In this document: one piece after another, positions 1 to 8,491 of the stretch
How the letters are laid out: each line of letters starts with the position of its first letter
Position numbering within the stretch: position 1 is the first letter of the stretch
Assembly: GCA_916720335.1 (NCBI GenBank)
Contig: CAKAQU010000005.1
Coordinates: forward strand, 1-27,390
DNA: 27,390 nt
Direction of reading: 5' to 3'
Source: an uncultured Moraxella sp.
GTDB lineage: Bacteria > Pseudomonadota > Gammaproteobacteria > Pseudomonadales > Moraxellaceae
Made by a program: the position numbers and the translations under genes
Notes under the pieces: generated by a model
Databases searched by the model: none
What the model was told of the DNA's origin: nothing
Seen by the model: only the letters and a program-made list of their open reading frames with translations

Positions 1-85
1 TTCACACAACGTGGTTGCTCGCATCATTGACACTCATCGCCAAGTTGGTCCAGAAACCACACAAGCGGTGGTGATTGAGCGCGCC
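1..85 (+). repeat. Near-identical direct repeat, second copy at 985-1069
   Basis: Bases 1-85 recur at 985-1069 with one mismatch that I can see (A56 versus G1040). The offset is 984 bases, the length of A1+A2+B1. Both copies encode the last strands of a B-type module. Such identity within one gene suggests recent duplication or gene conversion, and it is a likely assembly-collapse point. Confidence 0.9.
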
Positions 86-3000
86 ATTACCGCACCAAAA
101 TCTGCCCCAGAGGTGGTGATTGTTAAAGATGCGGATAATAACGGTGTGATTTCATTGGCTGAAAAAGGCAAAGACACCACCACCAACGTAACCGTAAAAA
201 TCCCAGCTGATGCTCAAAATGGTGATGTGATTACCGTCACCTCAGGCACCACTACCTTAGCAACCTTTACCGTGGGTCAAAACGGCGTAACGGCAGGCTC
301 TACTCAAACTGTGGAAAAAGTAGCCTTACCAACCGATGGTAAAGCCCTAACCATTAAAGCAGTGATTAGTAATGCTGCTGGCAGCAAAGAAGCCACCGAT
401 ACTGCTACCGTTGAAATGGCAGTGGCTCCAAAATCTGCTCCAGAAGTGGTGATTACCAAAGACGCAGACAACAACGGCTATATCTCTGCTGCTGAAAAAG
501 GCAAAGACACCACCACCAGTGTCACTGTTAAGGTGCCTGCCGATGCCAAAGACGGCGATGTGATTACCGTCACTTCAGGTACTACCACCTTAGCAACCTT
601 TACCGTGGGTCAAAACGGCGTAACTGCAGGCTCTACCCAAACCATTGATAAAGTGGCTCTACCAGCTCATGGTCAAACGTTACAGGTTAAAGCCACCATC
701 ACCAACGCTGCCGGCACCAAAGAAGGTTCTGACCGCGCGGTGATGGACTTAGCAGCTGGCGTTGGTAACACCATTAAGATTACCGCCATCAGCGAAGACA
801 CTGGCACCAAAGGCGACTTTAAAACCACTGACAACACCTTGATGATTTCAGGTACCTTAGGTAAAGCTCTAGAAGCGGATGAATCAGTTGAGGTCAGCTT
901 AAACGGCGGTCAAAGCTTTGTAAAAGCCACCGTAAACGGTACCACTTGGACGCTTGACGCCACCGGAACTGCCTTAAATATCGGTTCACACAACGTGGTT
1001 GCTCGCATCATTGACACTCATCGCCAAGTTGGTCCAGAAGCCACACAAGCGGTGGTGATTGAGCGCGCCGGAACAGCTCCAGCTACCGCTCCAGTGGTTG
1101 CTATCCGTGCTGATACCAACAATGATGGCTACATCAATGCTATTGAAGCCAAAACTGGCAAAACAGACATTGTTATCCGAGTACCAGCTGATGCTAAAAA
1201 TGGTGATGTGATTACAATTACTGATGGTTCTGGAAAAACCTTGGGTTCCATTACGGTTGGTCAAAACAATGTTGCCGCTGGACAAACAACCATTGTTAAA
1301 GACATTCCTTTGCCAGCTAATGGAAAAACGTTGGAGGTTAAAGCAACCATTAGCAATGCTGCTGGCAGCAAAACTGGTGCTGTAGATAGAGCAATTATTG
1401 ACACTGTGGTTACTCAAGATCATAACATCAAGGTTACTTCTATTAGCGAAGACACTGGTACCAAAGGCGACTTTAAAACTACAGATAAAACATTGGTTAT
1501 TTCCGGCACCATCGCCAAGGCATTGGCATCAGATGAAACCATTGAAGTTAGTTTAAATGGCGGTCAAAGCTTTGTAAAAGCCACCGTAAACGGCACCACT
1601 TGGACGTTAGATGCAACCAAGACAACTCTTGAGGTTGGTACTCATAACATCGTTGCTCGTGTCATTGATAATGCTCGCAATATTGGTTCTGAAACTACTC
1701 AAACAGTTGAGATTGAAAATGCAGGTACAGCACCAGCGACTGCGCCAACTGTGGCAATTATGGCGGATAAGAACAATGATGGTTTATTAAATACCACTGA
1801 AGTAAATAGTGGTGAAAAACGCATCTTGATTCGTGTTCCATCCGATGCTAAAAATGGTGATGTGATTACCTTAACTGATGCTCAAGGTCAGGTACTTGGC
1901 AAAATAACCGTTGGTCAAAACGGCGTGACTGCTGGTTCAAATCAATACATTAATAATGTGAACATTCCAGCCAATGGTCAAACACTTGATGTAAAAGCAA
2001 CAATTACAAATGGTTATGGCAGCTTGACAGGTGCCTCAGACAAAGCAGTGGTTGATACCAGTGTTGGTGTGGGCAATGGCATTAAAGTGGCTTATATTGA
2101 AAACGATACTGGCACTAAAGGTGACTTTAAAACCACAGACAATACGTTAGTCATCCATGGCACTTTAACCAAAAACTTAGCAGCTGATGAAATTGTTCAG
2201 GTTAGCTTAGATGGCGGTAAAACCTTTGTCAAAGCAGTTACAACGGGCACCAGCTGGAAACTTGATGCCACAGGTACTGCCTTAACTGTAGGTACACATA
2301 ACGTAATTGCACGCATCATTGACAAGGCTCAAAACGTTGGACCAGAAACCAAGCAAGCGATTGTGATTGAAAGTAACGCTGTTGCACCAAGTTCAGCACC
2401 AATTATTCTTATCACTAAAGATTTGAATGATGATGGTTATATTGACCGCTCAGAACGTGGCACGTCAACTAAAGCCATCCTAAATATTGTCATTCCAAGA
2501 GATGCAAAAATTGGCGATGTGGTGACTGTTAAAGATGATAGCACAGGCGAAGTATTAGCAACCTACACTGTAGATAAAGGCGAATACGCTGCGGGTACCA
2601 CTCAAGTTGCTCATGTATCTATTCCGGGTGAAGGCGGCACTATCAGAGTGTCAGCATCCATTACCAATGCCTCGGGCGTAACCTTAACGGGTACAGATAC
2701 AGCAATTATTGATACTAAGGTTGCTGAGGGTAACAGCATTACCATTGAATCCATCCACAACGATACAGGATTGGTTGGTACAGACTTTATTACCAATGAC
2801 CAGACCTTAGAGTTTAGTGGTAAATTGGGTAGAGCTTTGGCGGCTGATGAAAAAGTTCAAATCAGCGTCGATAACGGCTTAACCTACATGGATGCGGTCA
2901 CAACAGGCACAACATGGAAACTGGATTATACTGGTACAACAATGACTGAAGGTACCCACCATGTGATTGCTCGCATTACCGATCGCGCAGGCAATAGTTC

Positions 3001-4234
3001 AGAAACCGCAATCGCTAAGCAAGATGTGGTGATTGACTTAACTGCTCAAGCAAATAGAATCGATATTACGCGCATCACTACAGATACAGGGCGTTTTGCT
3101 AATAATAATGACTTTGTAACCAGTGATAGTACTCTCATTTTCTATGGTAACGTACATCGTCTGTTACTACCTGATGAGCGTGTACAAGTAAGCGTCAATA
3201 ATGGCGAATGGGTAACAGTTACAAAAGTAGCAGGTACAATTTGGACTTATGATGCTTTAGATAACCAAGCGAACGCCTTTGCTCAAGGTGTGCACAACAT
3301 TAGAGCGCGTATTGTGGACTTAGCGGGTAACCAAGCGGCAGATTACATTAAGCCAACTGTCTTAGCAGAAAGTGAACGTAAGTTTACTATTGATACGATT
3401 GCTCCAACTGCACCTGTGGTGAAATTGCTGCTTGATGCTGACAATGATGGTATCTTAACTGCCAAAGAAAAAGGCACTGCAACCAAATCCAAAGTTGAAA
3501 TTGAAGTGCCAAAAGATGCAGTAGCTGGTGACGTTATTGTAGTAAGTAACCACTCAACAGGTGCGGCAGGTGATGAGATTGCTCGCTATACTGTTGGCGA
3601 AAATGGCGTTACTCCCGGCAAAGTAATTACTTTTGAAGTTGACTTGCCAAAAGAAGGCACGCTCAACGTCCAAGCTGATGTGATTGACGTTGCAGGCAAC
3701 CATGGTATTGGTAATGACTTCTTTGTGATGGAAGGCTCATCTGGTGCATCTCAAACAATTAACTTTGATAACATTGGTAATGGTCAAACTGTTAATTTAG
3801 GTGCTGGTGATGATGTGTTGAACTTCACAGGTAACAATCAAACCATTGGCGGCGGTAACACACACAGCATTAGCGGTGGGGCAGGTCATGATACCTTGAT
3901 GGTATCAGGCACAGGCAATAGCTTGTCATTATCTGACGTGTTTAGCTTTGAAACCATTGATTTAGGTGATGCTGTTGCTGGCAATACCTTGTTTAGTGGC
4001 ACTGTCGCTGACGTAAAAGCTGCAATTGACAAGCAAAATGGTCAATCTACCATCTATGTCAAAGGCGATGCTAACGACACTGTTGATTTGGGTGCTAAAG
4101 GTGCAAGCTTAACCGACCAAAACGGAGCAACTTGGACCAAAGGCGCTGCTAAAGAAGTTGATGGCGTGGTGTATGATGCTTGGACAGCAGAAGACCAAAC
4201 ATTGTATATTGAACAAGGCATTAACGTTATCTAA
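2..4234 (+). CDS. Large Ig-like repeat adhesin, type I secreted (Bap/LapA-like); 5' end outside window
   Basis: C-terminal 1,410 codons of a giant surface or biofilm adhesin. The reading frame is open from base 2, and the visible N-terminus (SHNVVARIIDTHRQVG) is the tail of a repeat seen again at 985, so the true start lies upstream. Two ~100-residue beta-sandwich domain types alternate. Type A starts with an APxSAP-like segment and an EF-hand-like loop (for example DADNNGYISAAE). Type B carries a DTGTKGDFKTTD core and a V(A/I)RIIDxxxxVG strand. The C-terminus has two RTX-like stretches (LGAGDDVLNF and SGGAGHDTLM) followed by a non-repetitive tail ending ...YIEQGINVI, typical of T1SS-exported Bap-type adhesins. 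No cysteine is apparent. TolC, ABC and HlyD genes follow on the same strand, so this is very probably their substrate. The N-terminal retention or LapG-cleavage region cannot be seen. The family call is solid; the precise adhesin type is inference. Confidence 0.9.
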   Translation, partial: SHNVVARIIDTHRQVGPETTQAVVIERAITAPKSAPEVVIVKDADNNGVISLAEKGKDTTTNVTVKIPADAQNGDVITVTSGTTTLATFTVGQNGVTAGSTQTVEKVALPTDGKALTIKAVISNAAGSKEATDTATVEMAVAPKSAPEVVITKDADNNGYISAAEKGKDTTTSVTVKVPADAKDGDVITVTSGTTTLATFTVGQNGVTAGSTQTIDKVALPAHGQTLQVKATITNAAGTKEGSDRAVMDLAAGVGNTIKITAISEDTGTKGDFKTTDNTLMISGTLGKALEADESVEVSLNGGQSFVKATVNGTTWTLDATGTALNIGSHNVVARIIDTHRQVGPEATQAVVIERAGTAPATAPVVAIRADTNNDGYINAIEAKTGKTDIVIRVPADAKNGDVITITDGSGKTLGSITVGQNNVAAGQTTIVKDIPLPANGKTLEVKATISNAAGSKTGAVDRAIIDTVVTQDHNIKVTSISEDTGTKGDFKTTDKTLVISGTIAKALASDETIEVSLNGGQSFVKATVNGTTWTLDATKTTLEVGTHNIVARVIDNARNIGSETTQTVEIENAGTAPATAPTVAIMADKNNDGLLNTTEVNSGEKRILIRVPSDAKNGDVITLTDAQGQVLGKITVGQNGVTAGSNQYINNVNIPANGQTLDVKATITNGYGSLTGASDKAVVDTSVGVGNGIKVAYIENDTGTKGDFKTTDNTLVIHGTLTKNLAADEIVQVSLDGGKTFVKAVTTGTSWKLDATGTALTVGTHNVIARIIDKAQNVGPETKQAIVIESNAVAPSSAPIILITKDLNDDGYIDRSERGTSTKAILNIVIPRDAKIGDVVTVKDDSTGEVLATYTVDKGEYAAGTTQVAHVSIPGEGGTIRVSASITNASGVTLTGTDTAIIDTKVAEGNSITIESIHNDTGLVGTDFITNDQTLEFSGKLGRALAADEKVQISVDNGLTYMDAVTTGTTWKLDYTGTTMTEGTHHVIARITDRAGNSSETAIAKQDVVIDLTAQANRIDITRITTDTGRFANNNDFVTSDSTLIFYGNVHRLLLPDERVQVSVNNGEWVTVTKVAGTIWTYDALDNQANAFAQGVHNIRARIVDLAGNQAADYIKPTVLAESERKFTIDTIAPTAPVVKLLLDADNDGILTAKEKGTATKSKVEIEVPKDAVAGDVIVVSNHSTGAAGDEIARYTVGENGVTPGKVITFEVDLPKEGTLNVQADVIDVAGNHGIGNDFFVMEGSSGASQTINFDNIGNGQTVNLGAGDDVLNFTGNNQTIGGGNTHSISGGAGHDTLMVSGTGNSLSLSDVFSFETIDLGDAVAGNTLFSGTVADVKAAIDKQNGQSTIYVKGDANDTVDLGAKGASLTDQNGATWTKGAAKEVDGVVYDAWTAEDQTLYIEQGINVI
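86..3735 (+). repeat. Coding repeat array: alternating EF-hand-type (A) and B-type Ig-like modules
   Basis: The order read from the translation is A1-A2-B1-A3-B2-A4-B3-A5-B4-B5-A6. The EF-hand-like loops begin at 128, 461, 1112, 1766, 2420 and 3434. Spacings are therefore 333 (A alone), 651, 654 and 654 (A+B pairs), and 1014 (A+B+B). The A+B unit is thus about 218 codons. Copies near the 5' side of the window are close at the nucleotide level, while copies toward the C-terminus diverge. Confidence 0.85.
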
Positions 4235-4258
4235 GACTGTTATCTAGATAATCAAAAC

Positions 4259-4290
4259 AAAAAAGCACTCTTTGGAGTGCTTTTTTTTAT
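4259..4290 (+). terminator. Rho-independent terminator after the adhesin gene
   Basis: GCACTC (4265-4270), loop TTTG, GAGTGC (4275-4280), with the stem extended by flanking A and T runs and followed by eight T residues. It lies 25 bases after the adhesin stop codon. It should separate the adhesin transcript from the downstream secretion genes. Confidence 0.9.
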
Positions 4291-4434
4291 GCTGCAAATA
4301 TGAATAAAATCAGATAAGTACAAAAATTATTCATTTTATGTAAATAGATGTCAATTTTTTGTATAGTTTGGTAAAAAAGACGACCAAAAACGCCAATAGA
4401 TGGCATGAGCGTTGCAGTAATTTAATCGAAAATT

Positions 4435-4443
4435 TGCTATGAT
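4435..4443 (+). promoter_or_regulatory. Candidate extended -10 promoter for the secretion genes
   Basis: TGCTATGAT fits the extended -10 pattern TGnTATAAT with one mismatch. A weak -35-like TTGCAG lies at 4412-4417, but the 20-base spacer is too long for it to count for much. Transcription would start near 4450 and give a leader of about 160 bases. Confidence 0.35.
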
Positions 4444-4456
4444 GAATCAGATAAAT

Positions 4457-4470
4457 TTGATGTAAATCAC
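4457..4470 (+). promoter_or_regulatory. FNR/Anr-like dyad upstream of the TolC-family gene
   Basis: TTGATGTAAATCAC matches the FNR half-site pattern TTGAT-N4-ATCAA with only the last base differing. A TACAAA element at 4490-4495 would sit at roughly class II activator distance. Alternatively the site lies just downstream of the extended -10 at 4435 and would act as a repressor site. A single match in A+T-rich DNA can be chance. Confidence 0.3.
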
Positions 4471-4611
4471 CATAATATCCGTACCATGATACAAATAAAT
4501 AACACAAACTTGTGGTGTATAAACAAATTACATACCAAATTAAATACAAATATCTCTTAGCATTATCAAAAATTGATAAAGCAAAGTTTGCTTAGTAATA
4601 TGGCATTTTTT

Positions 4612-6147
4612 ATGAAATATTCTAAACTTTGGCTGGGTTTGATTGTCGCAATGATAATGCCCGTTTATGCCGACGTAAATCCTTTAAATATTGATGAATT
4701 GATTTTAAAGGCAACCGATACACACCCATTGGTCAATGCTGCTCGAGCTGATGAATTGGCAGCCCAAGAAGGAGTACACGCTGCTAAATTAAGCCTATGG
4801 GCAACGCCAAGTATTAATGCAGGTTATGATATTGATGATGGGGCGATTAGCACCATTACCATCAGGCAACCATTGTGGACAGGCGGTAAATTGACCGCCA
4901 ATATTAACCGCAGCATCTATGATGAAAAAGCAGCGACTGCTTATATTTATGACCAGCAAAATACAGTTGCTAAAAACACCATAGACGTTTGGCAAAGTTA
5001 CATTTATGCCATTGCATTGCAGGAGCTTTATACGGCAAACTTAGAACGTTTGCGTGAATTTGAAGCAATGATGGGTCGGCGTGTTGAGCAAGGTGTGTCA
5101 GCAAAAATTGAATTAGATTTAATCAAAAACCGAATTTTGCAAGACTATAATTCTTATCAAGGGGCACTTGAACAAGAGCGTGTCGCTGGGGCAAGGCTTG
5201 CTCAGCTTGTTGGTGATAATCTTGGTACAAAAAAATACGACATTACTTTAAAAAAACTCACTGATTACGCCAAAACACAATCAGCCAGTTTTGAAGCGTT
5301 GGTTTTTAAAAATTCAGGAGCAAGTCACCCAAGTGTGGTTCGTCAGTTTTATCAAGTTGAATCTGCCAAACAAGAAGTGAAATCACAAAATGCCAGTCGT
5401 TATCCAACAGTTTATGCGCAATATCAGCACACTTTTAAACTGGAAAAAGGCAGTGATAAAGGCGATTTTAGTGTTGGCATGAGTTATGACCCTGGTGCGG
5501 GATTTTCCAATATGGCGCTGGCGCGAGCATCGCAAGCGCGAGCCCAAAGTCTTATGCAAAGCCAAGAAGCCGCCAGACGTAATGTCATGGAAAGTTTGAA
5601 AACTCAATATCAAGCTTTTCTTTCTGCTAAAGATAAAGAACGTTCTTTGGTATCAGCAATTGAAGGAGCTCAAATTGTTGTGGATTCTTATGGCCGACAA
5701 TTTATTGCAGGGCGAAAAACATGGCTTGAGGTATTAAATGCTGTGCGTGAGTTATCCGACTATCAAAGACAGCTGTTAGAAGTGCAAGCACAAATGGTAG
5801 CTAGTTTTTATAAATTACAAGTGGATTTTGGAGCAATGTCTTGGCAGCGAGGTCATCAATCTATTACAGAGCCAACAATCGAATTTCGTCCATATCGTGA
5901 GTTTAATAATTGGGTGGATATTCAAAAAAATAAAATTAAAAAGCGCCGCAAACCTGCTGAACCGATGAGCAGTGAAGCGTTACCTGAATGGACAATTGAT
6001 GAAACAGCTTTTGTGGGCGACCCAACCGAAGATGATAGCGAAATTGAAGAAGGTGAGGGTATCGCAATAACAGAAGAAAGTGGCGCTACTGATAAATCTG
6101 AAGAACAGGCTGTCAAAGACTCTCAAGATAAATCAATAACTCAATGA
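4612..6147 (+). CDS. TolC-family outer-membrane channel of a type I secretion system (LapE-like)
   Basis: Outer-membrane trimeric channel that completes the exporter with the ABC protein and HlyD adaptor downstream. I chose ATG 4612 because it gives a clean signal peptide of about 20 residues (MKYSKLWLGLIVAMIMPVYA, cut before DVN). ATG 4600 and TTG 4573 are in frame upstream, and none of the three has a clear ribosome-binding site. After the signal come the features of the outer-membrane efflux family: an early NPLNIDELILKA segment, long amphipathic helices, RQPLWTGGKL, and a duplicated helical layout through about residue 425. Unusually, the last ~80 residues are a hydrophilic tail, basic (KNKIKKRRK) and then very acidic (DDSEIEEGEGIAITEES), beyond the normal family end. 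Predicted length is 511 residues. Confidence 0.88.
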   Translation: MKYSKLWLGLIVAMIMPVYADVNPLNIDELILKATDTHPLVNAARADELAAQEGVHAAKLSLWATPSINAGYDIDDGAISTITIRQPLWTGGKLTANINRSIYDEKAATAYIYDQQNTVAKNTIDVWQSYIYAIALQELYTANLERLREFEAMMGRRVEQGVSAKIELDLIKNRILQDYNSYQGALEQERVAGARLAQLVGDNLGTKKYDITLKKLTDYAKTQSASFEALVFKNSGASHPSVVRQFYQVESAKQEVKSQNASRYPTVYAQYQHTFKLEKGSDKGDFSVGMSYDPGAGFSNMALARASQARAQSLMQSQEAARRNVMESLKTQYQAFLSAKDKERSLVSAIEGAQIVVDSYGRQFIAGRKTWLEVLNAVRELSDYQRQLLEVQAQMVASFYKLQVDFGAMSWQRGHQSITEPTIEFRPYREFNNWVDIQKNKIKKRRKPAEPMSSEALPEWTIDETAFVGDPTEDDSEIEEGEGIAITEESGATDKSEEQAVKDSQDKSITQ

Positions 6148-6302
6148 TTTTTAAGATAAAAAAAGCAGTAAACTACTAAATGAATTATTAATTGGGTGAA
6201 AATTAGTATATCCGTCTATTTTGGTTATTTATCATAATTATACAGCGTAATTATTTATCATCATTTTTTTGATAAAAATATATTTATAATAAAGGAACGT
6301 TC

Positions 6303-8474
6303 ATGTCATCAAACTCCCAAAATAGTGTTGCAGTTCAGCGCAGTTTGCAGGAATTGGGCTTTGCGACTGCAACCTTATTAAAAGAACAAGGCGTACCTGT
6401 AGATTCCAACCGTCTGCATTCAGCAATCCAAAGTGTGGTTGGTGTTGATGACCCTGAAGGGCAATTATTGGTGCTACTGCAAGTACTAGGTATTCCAGAT
6501 TTGCCATTTGTGCTTAGTGAACCCGATGCAGCGTATATGCCACTTTTGGTGCATCATCGGGATTTAGGCTTTGGGCGGATTGTACAACAAGTACAATCGG
6601 GTCTTTGGGTATTTCAGCAAGAACACGATCGATTTTCTTGCCGTTCTTCAGACTTGGATTTTGTTGCTAAGATTGTTTTAACTGAAGAACACATTGCCCA
6701 AAGAAACATTACCTTTGCGCAACTTTTACGTCAAAACCTAAAAGAATATCGCTGGGTGGTTGCTGAGGCAATTATTGCGTCTTTTATTATCAATATGCTA
6801 GCTCTAGCAATTTCGCTATTTTCCATGCAGGTATACGATAGGGTGATTCCTACCAGCAGTAAATACACACTCATTATTTTATCATCGGGCGTAGCACTGA
6901 TTATTTTATTTGAGGCGGGTATGAAGTTTGCCCGTTCAAAAGTCATGGATAAATTGGTGGTTGGTATTGACCAAGGGCTTTCACGAAAGATTTTTGAAAG
7001 ACTACTTAAAGTGCGTATTGACCAAATGCCCAATTCTGTGGGTAGCCTGGTTGCTCAGCTGCGTGGTTATGAACAAGTTCGTAGTTTTTTTACTGCAAGC
7101 AGTCTGTTTACCTTGGTCGATGTGCCAATGAGTTTGCTGTTTATTTTGATTATTGCAACAATTGGCTCACCTTGGGTCGCGGCTGTGCCAATTGTAGCAG
7201 CGATTATTGGTATTTTGCTGGGTATCAATAGCCGTAAAAAAATGGATGAGATTGCCAAAGAAGGTGCGTCTGCATCGTATTTAAAAACAGGAATTTTGGT
7301 TGAAACGGTGGAAGGTATGGAAACCATCAAGGCAGGTTCTGGCAACTGGAAGTTTTTATCCCGATGGCTTAGTGTCATGGATACCACAACCAAAAACGAT
7401 TTAAAAATGCGTCATGTAAATGACAATTTAAATTACAGCGTGCAAATGCTACAACAAGTCAGCTATATCGGCATTGTGATTGTTGGAGCATTTATCGTAA
7501 TGAGCCAGCAAATGACGACCGGGGGTTTGATTGCTTGTACAATTTTGGGCGGGCGAATTTTAGCGCCAATTATGAACCTGCCCAATCTTTTGGTGCAACA
7601 TTCGCACTCAAAAGCCGCTCAAATGAACATTGAGCGACTGTTTAGTTTGGCTCAAGACAATGATAATGTTAGCCATCCATTATCACCTAGCCGAATTTAT
7701 GGTAATTATCAGTGCAACCGTCTTGAATTTAAATACGGTGATAATGACCGCTTGGCACTGCAAATCCCTAATTTGGTGATTAATGCAGGCGAGCGCGTGG
7801 CGATTTTAGGTCCAATTGGTTCGGGAAAATCCACCTTATTAAAGTTATTATCAGGGCTTTACACACCAACATCAGGCAATATCTTACTGGATAGTCTGGA
7901 TATCAATCATATCAGCCGAGAATCTTTAAACCATCAAATTGGCTATTTACAACAGGATCATCGTCTATTTCAAGGAACATTACGCGAGAATTTATTAATT
8001 GGTATGCCAACTCCTAGTGATGATATTTTAAATAGAGTATTGCATCGTACAGGACTGATTCGTTTAGTTTCTAATCATTCAAGCGGTTTAGATTTGCCAA
8101 TCAGTGAAGGAGGTAAAGGGTTATCGGGCGGTCAAAAACAATTAGTAGCATTTTCACGATTGGTATTAACTGACCCGTCAGTGTGGCTACTTGATGAACC
8201 AACGGCATCTATGGATAACCAACAAGCCCAGCAGTGTTTACGGGTAATTGCCGAAGAATTTAAAGACGCGAGTAAAACTTTGGTGGTTTCCACTCATAAA
8301 CTGGAGCTTTTGGCGTTGGTTAATCGGGTGATTATTATGCGTGATGGTGTGGTTGTTATGGATGGACCCAAAGAGCAAGTTTTGGCGCAATTGATGAAAA
8401 ATGAACAAGACGCCAAAGCAGCCAAATTAGCAGGGCAAAAACAAGCCAATTTAACAATTCATCCGCCTAAATAA
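6303..8474 (+). CDS. Type I secretion ABC transporter, LapB-like (C39-like domain, membrane domain, ATPase)
   Basis: Inner-membrane ATP-driven exporter of the T1SS. A clear ribosome-binding site (AAAGGA, 6291-6296) precedes ATG 6303. Residues 1-130 form a C39-peptidase-like domain without a catalytic cysteine, as in RTX and LapA exporters, so it should bind rather than cleave its substrate. Membrane helices run from about residue 151 to 440. The nucleotide-binding domain has Walker A GPIGSGKST (about 503-511), a Q-loop (GYLQQD, about 547-552), signature LSGGQ (607-611), Walker B VWLLDEP (627-633) and the H-loop His665. At 723 residues the length is normal. It follows the TolC gene by 155 bases and precedes the adaptor by 17, so it is probably cotranscribed with the adaptor. 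Confidence 0.93.
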   Translation: MSSNSQNSVAVQRSLQELGFATATLLKEQGVPVDSNRLHSAIQSVVGVDDPEGQLLVLLQVLGIPDLPFVLSEPDAAYMPLLVHHRDLGFGRIVQQVQSGLWVFQQEHDRFSCRSSDLDFVAKIVLTEEHIAQRNITFAQLLRQNLKEYRWVVAEAIIASFIINMLALAISLFSMQVYDRVIPTSSKYTLIILSSGVALIILFEAGMKFARSKVMDKLVVGIDQGLSRKIFERLLKVRIDQMPNSVGSLVAQLRGYEQVRSFFTASSLFTLVDVPMSLLFILIIATIGSPWVAAVPIVAAIIGILLGINSRKKMDEIAKEGASASYLKTGILVETVEGMETIKAGSGNWKFLSRWLSVMDTTTKNDLKMRHVNDNLNYSVQMLQQVSYIGIVIVGAFIVMSQQMTTGGLIACTILGGRILAPIMNLPNLLVQHSHSKAAQMNIERLFSLAQDNDNVSHPLSPSRIYGNYQCNRLEFKYGDNDRLALQIPNLVINAGERVAILGPIGSGKSTLLKLLSGLYTPTSGNILLDSLDINHISRESLNHQIGYLQQDHRLFQGTLRENLLIGMPTPSDDILNRVLHRTGLIRLVSNHSSGLDLPISEGGKGLSGGQKQLVAFSRLVLTDPSVWLLDEPTASMDNQQAQQCLRVIAEEFKDASKTLVVSTHKLELLALVNRVIIMRDGVVVMDGPKEQVLAQLMKNEQDAKAAKLAGQKQANLTIHPPK

Positions 8475-8491
8475 AAATAAGTGTAAACGAT

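Larger units (their letters stand above)
4291..4611. other. A+T-rich intergenic region upstream of the TolC-family gene
   Basis: About 320 bases with no convincing gene. Apart from the terminator on its left edge it holds an extended -10 promoter candidate and an FNR-like dyad, listed separately. A 72-codon frame on the minus strand is open here but has low-complexity, aromatic-rich coding content and no family resemblance. Confidence 0.6.

Noticed and set aside
986..1423. Open minus-strand frame of 145 codons inside the adhesin repeats
   Set aside because: It is antisense to a clearly coding repeat array; its composition (Ser/Asn/Ile-rich) is the complement of the repeat and no start signal supports it.
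4331..4549. 72-codon minus-strand frame in the gap before the TolC gene
   Set aside because: Low-complexity Tyr/Leu/Phe-rich translation in A+T-rich DNA, no ribosome-binding site, no family resemblance.
6303..6692. Active C39 leader peptidase in the ABC exporter
   Set aside because: The N-terminal domain lacks the catalytic cysteine in the expected position, so it is a C39-like substrate-binding domain, not a bacteriocin-processing peptidase.
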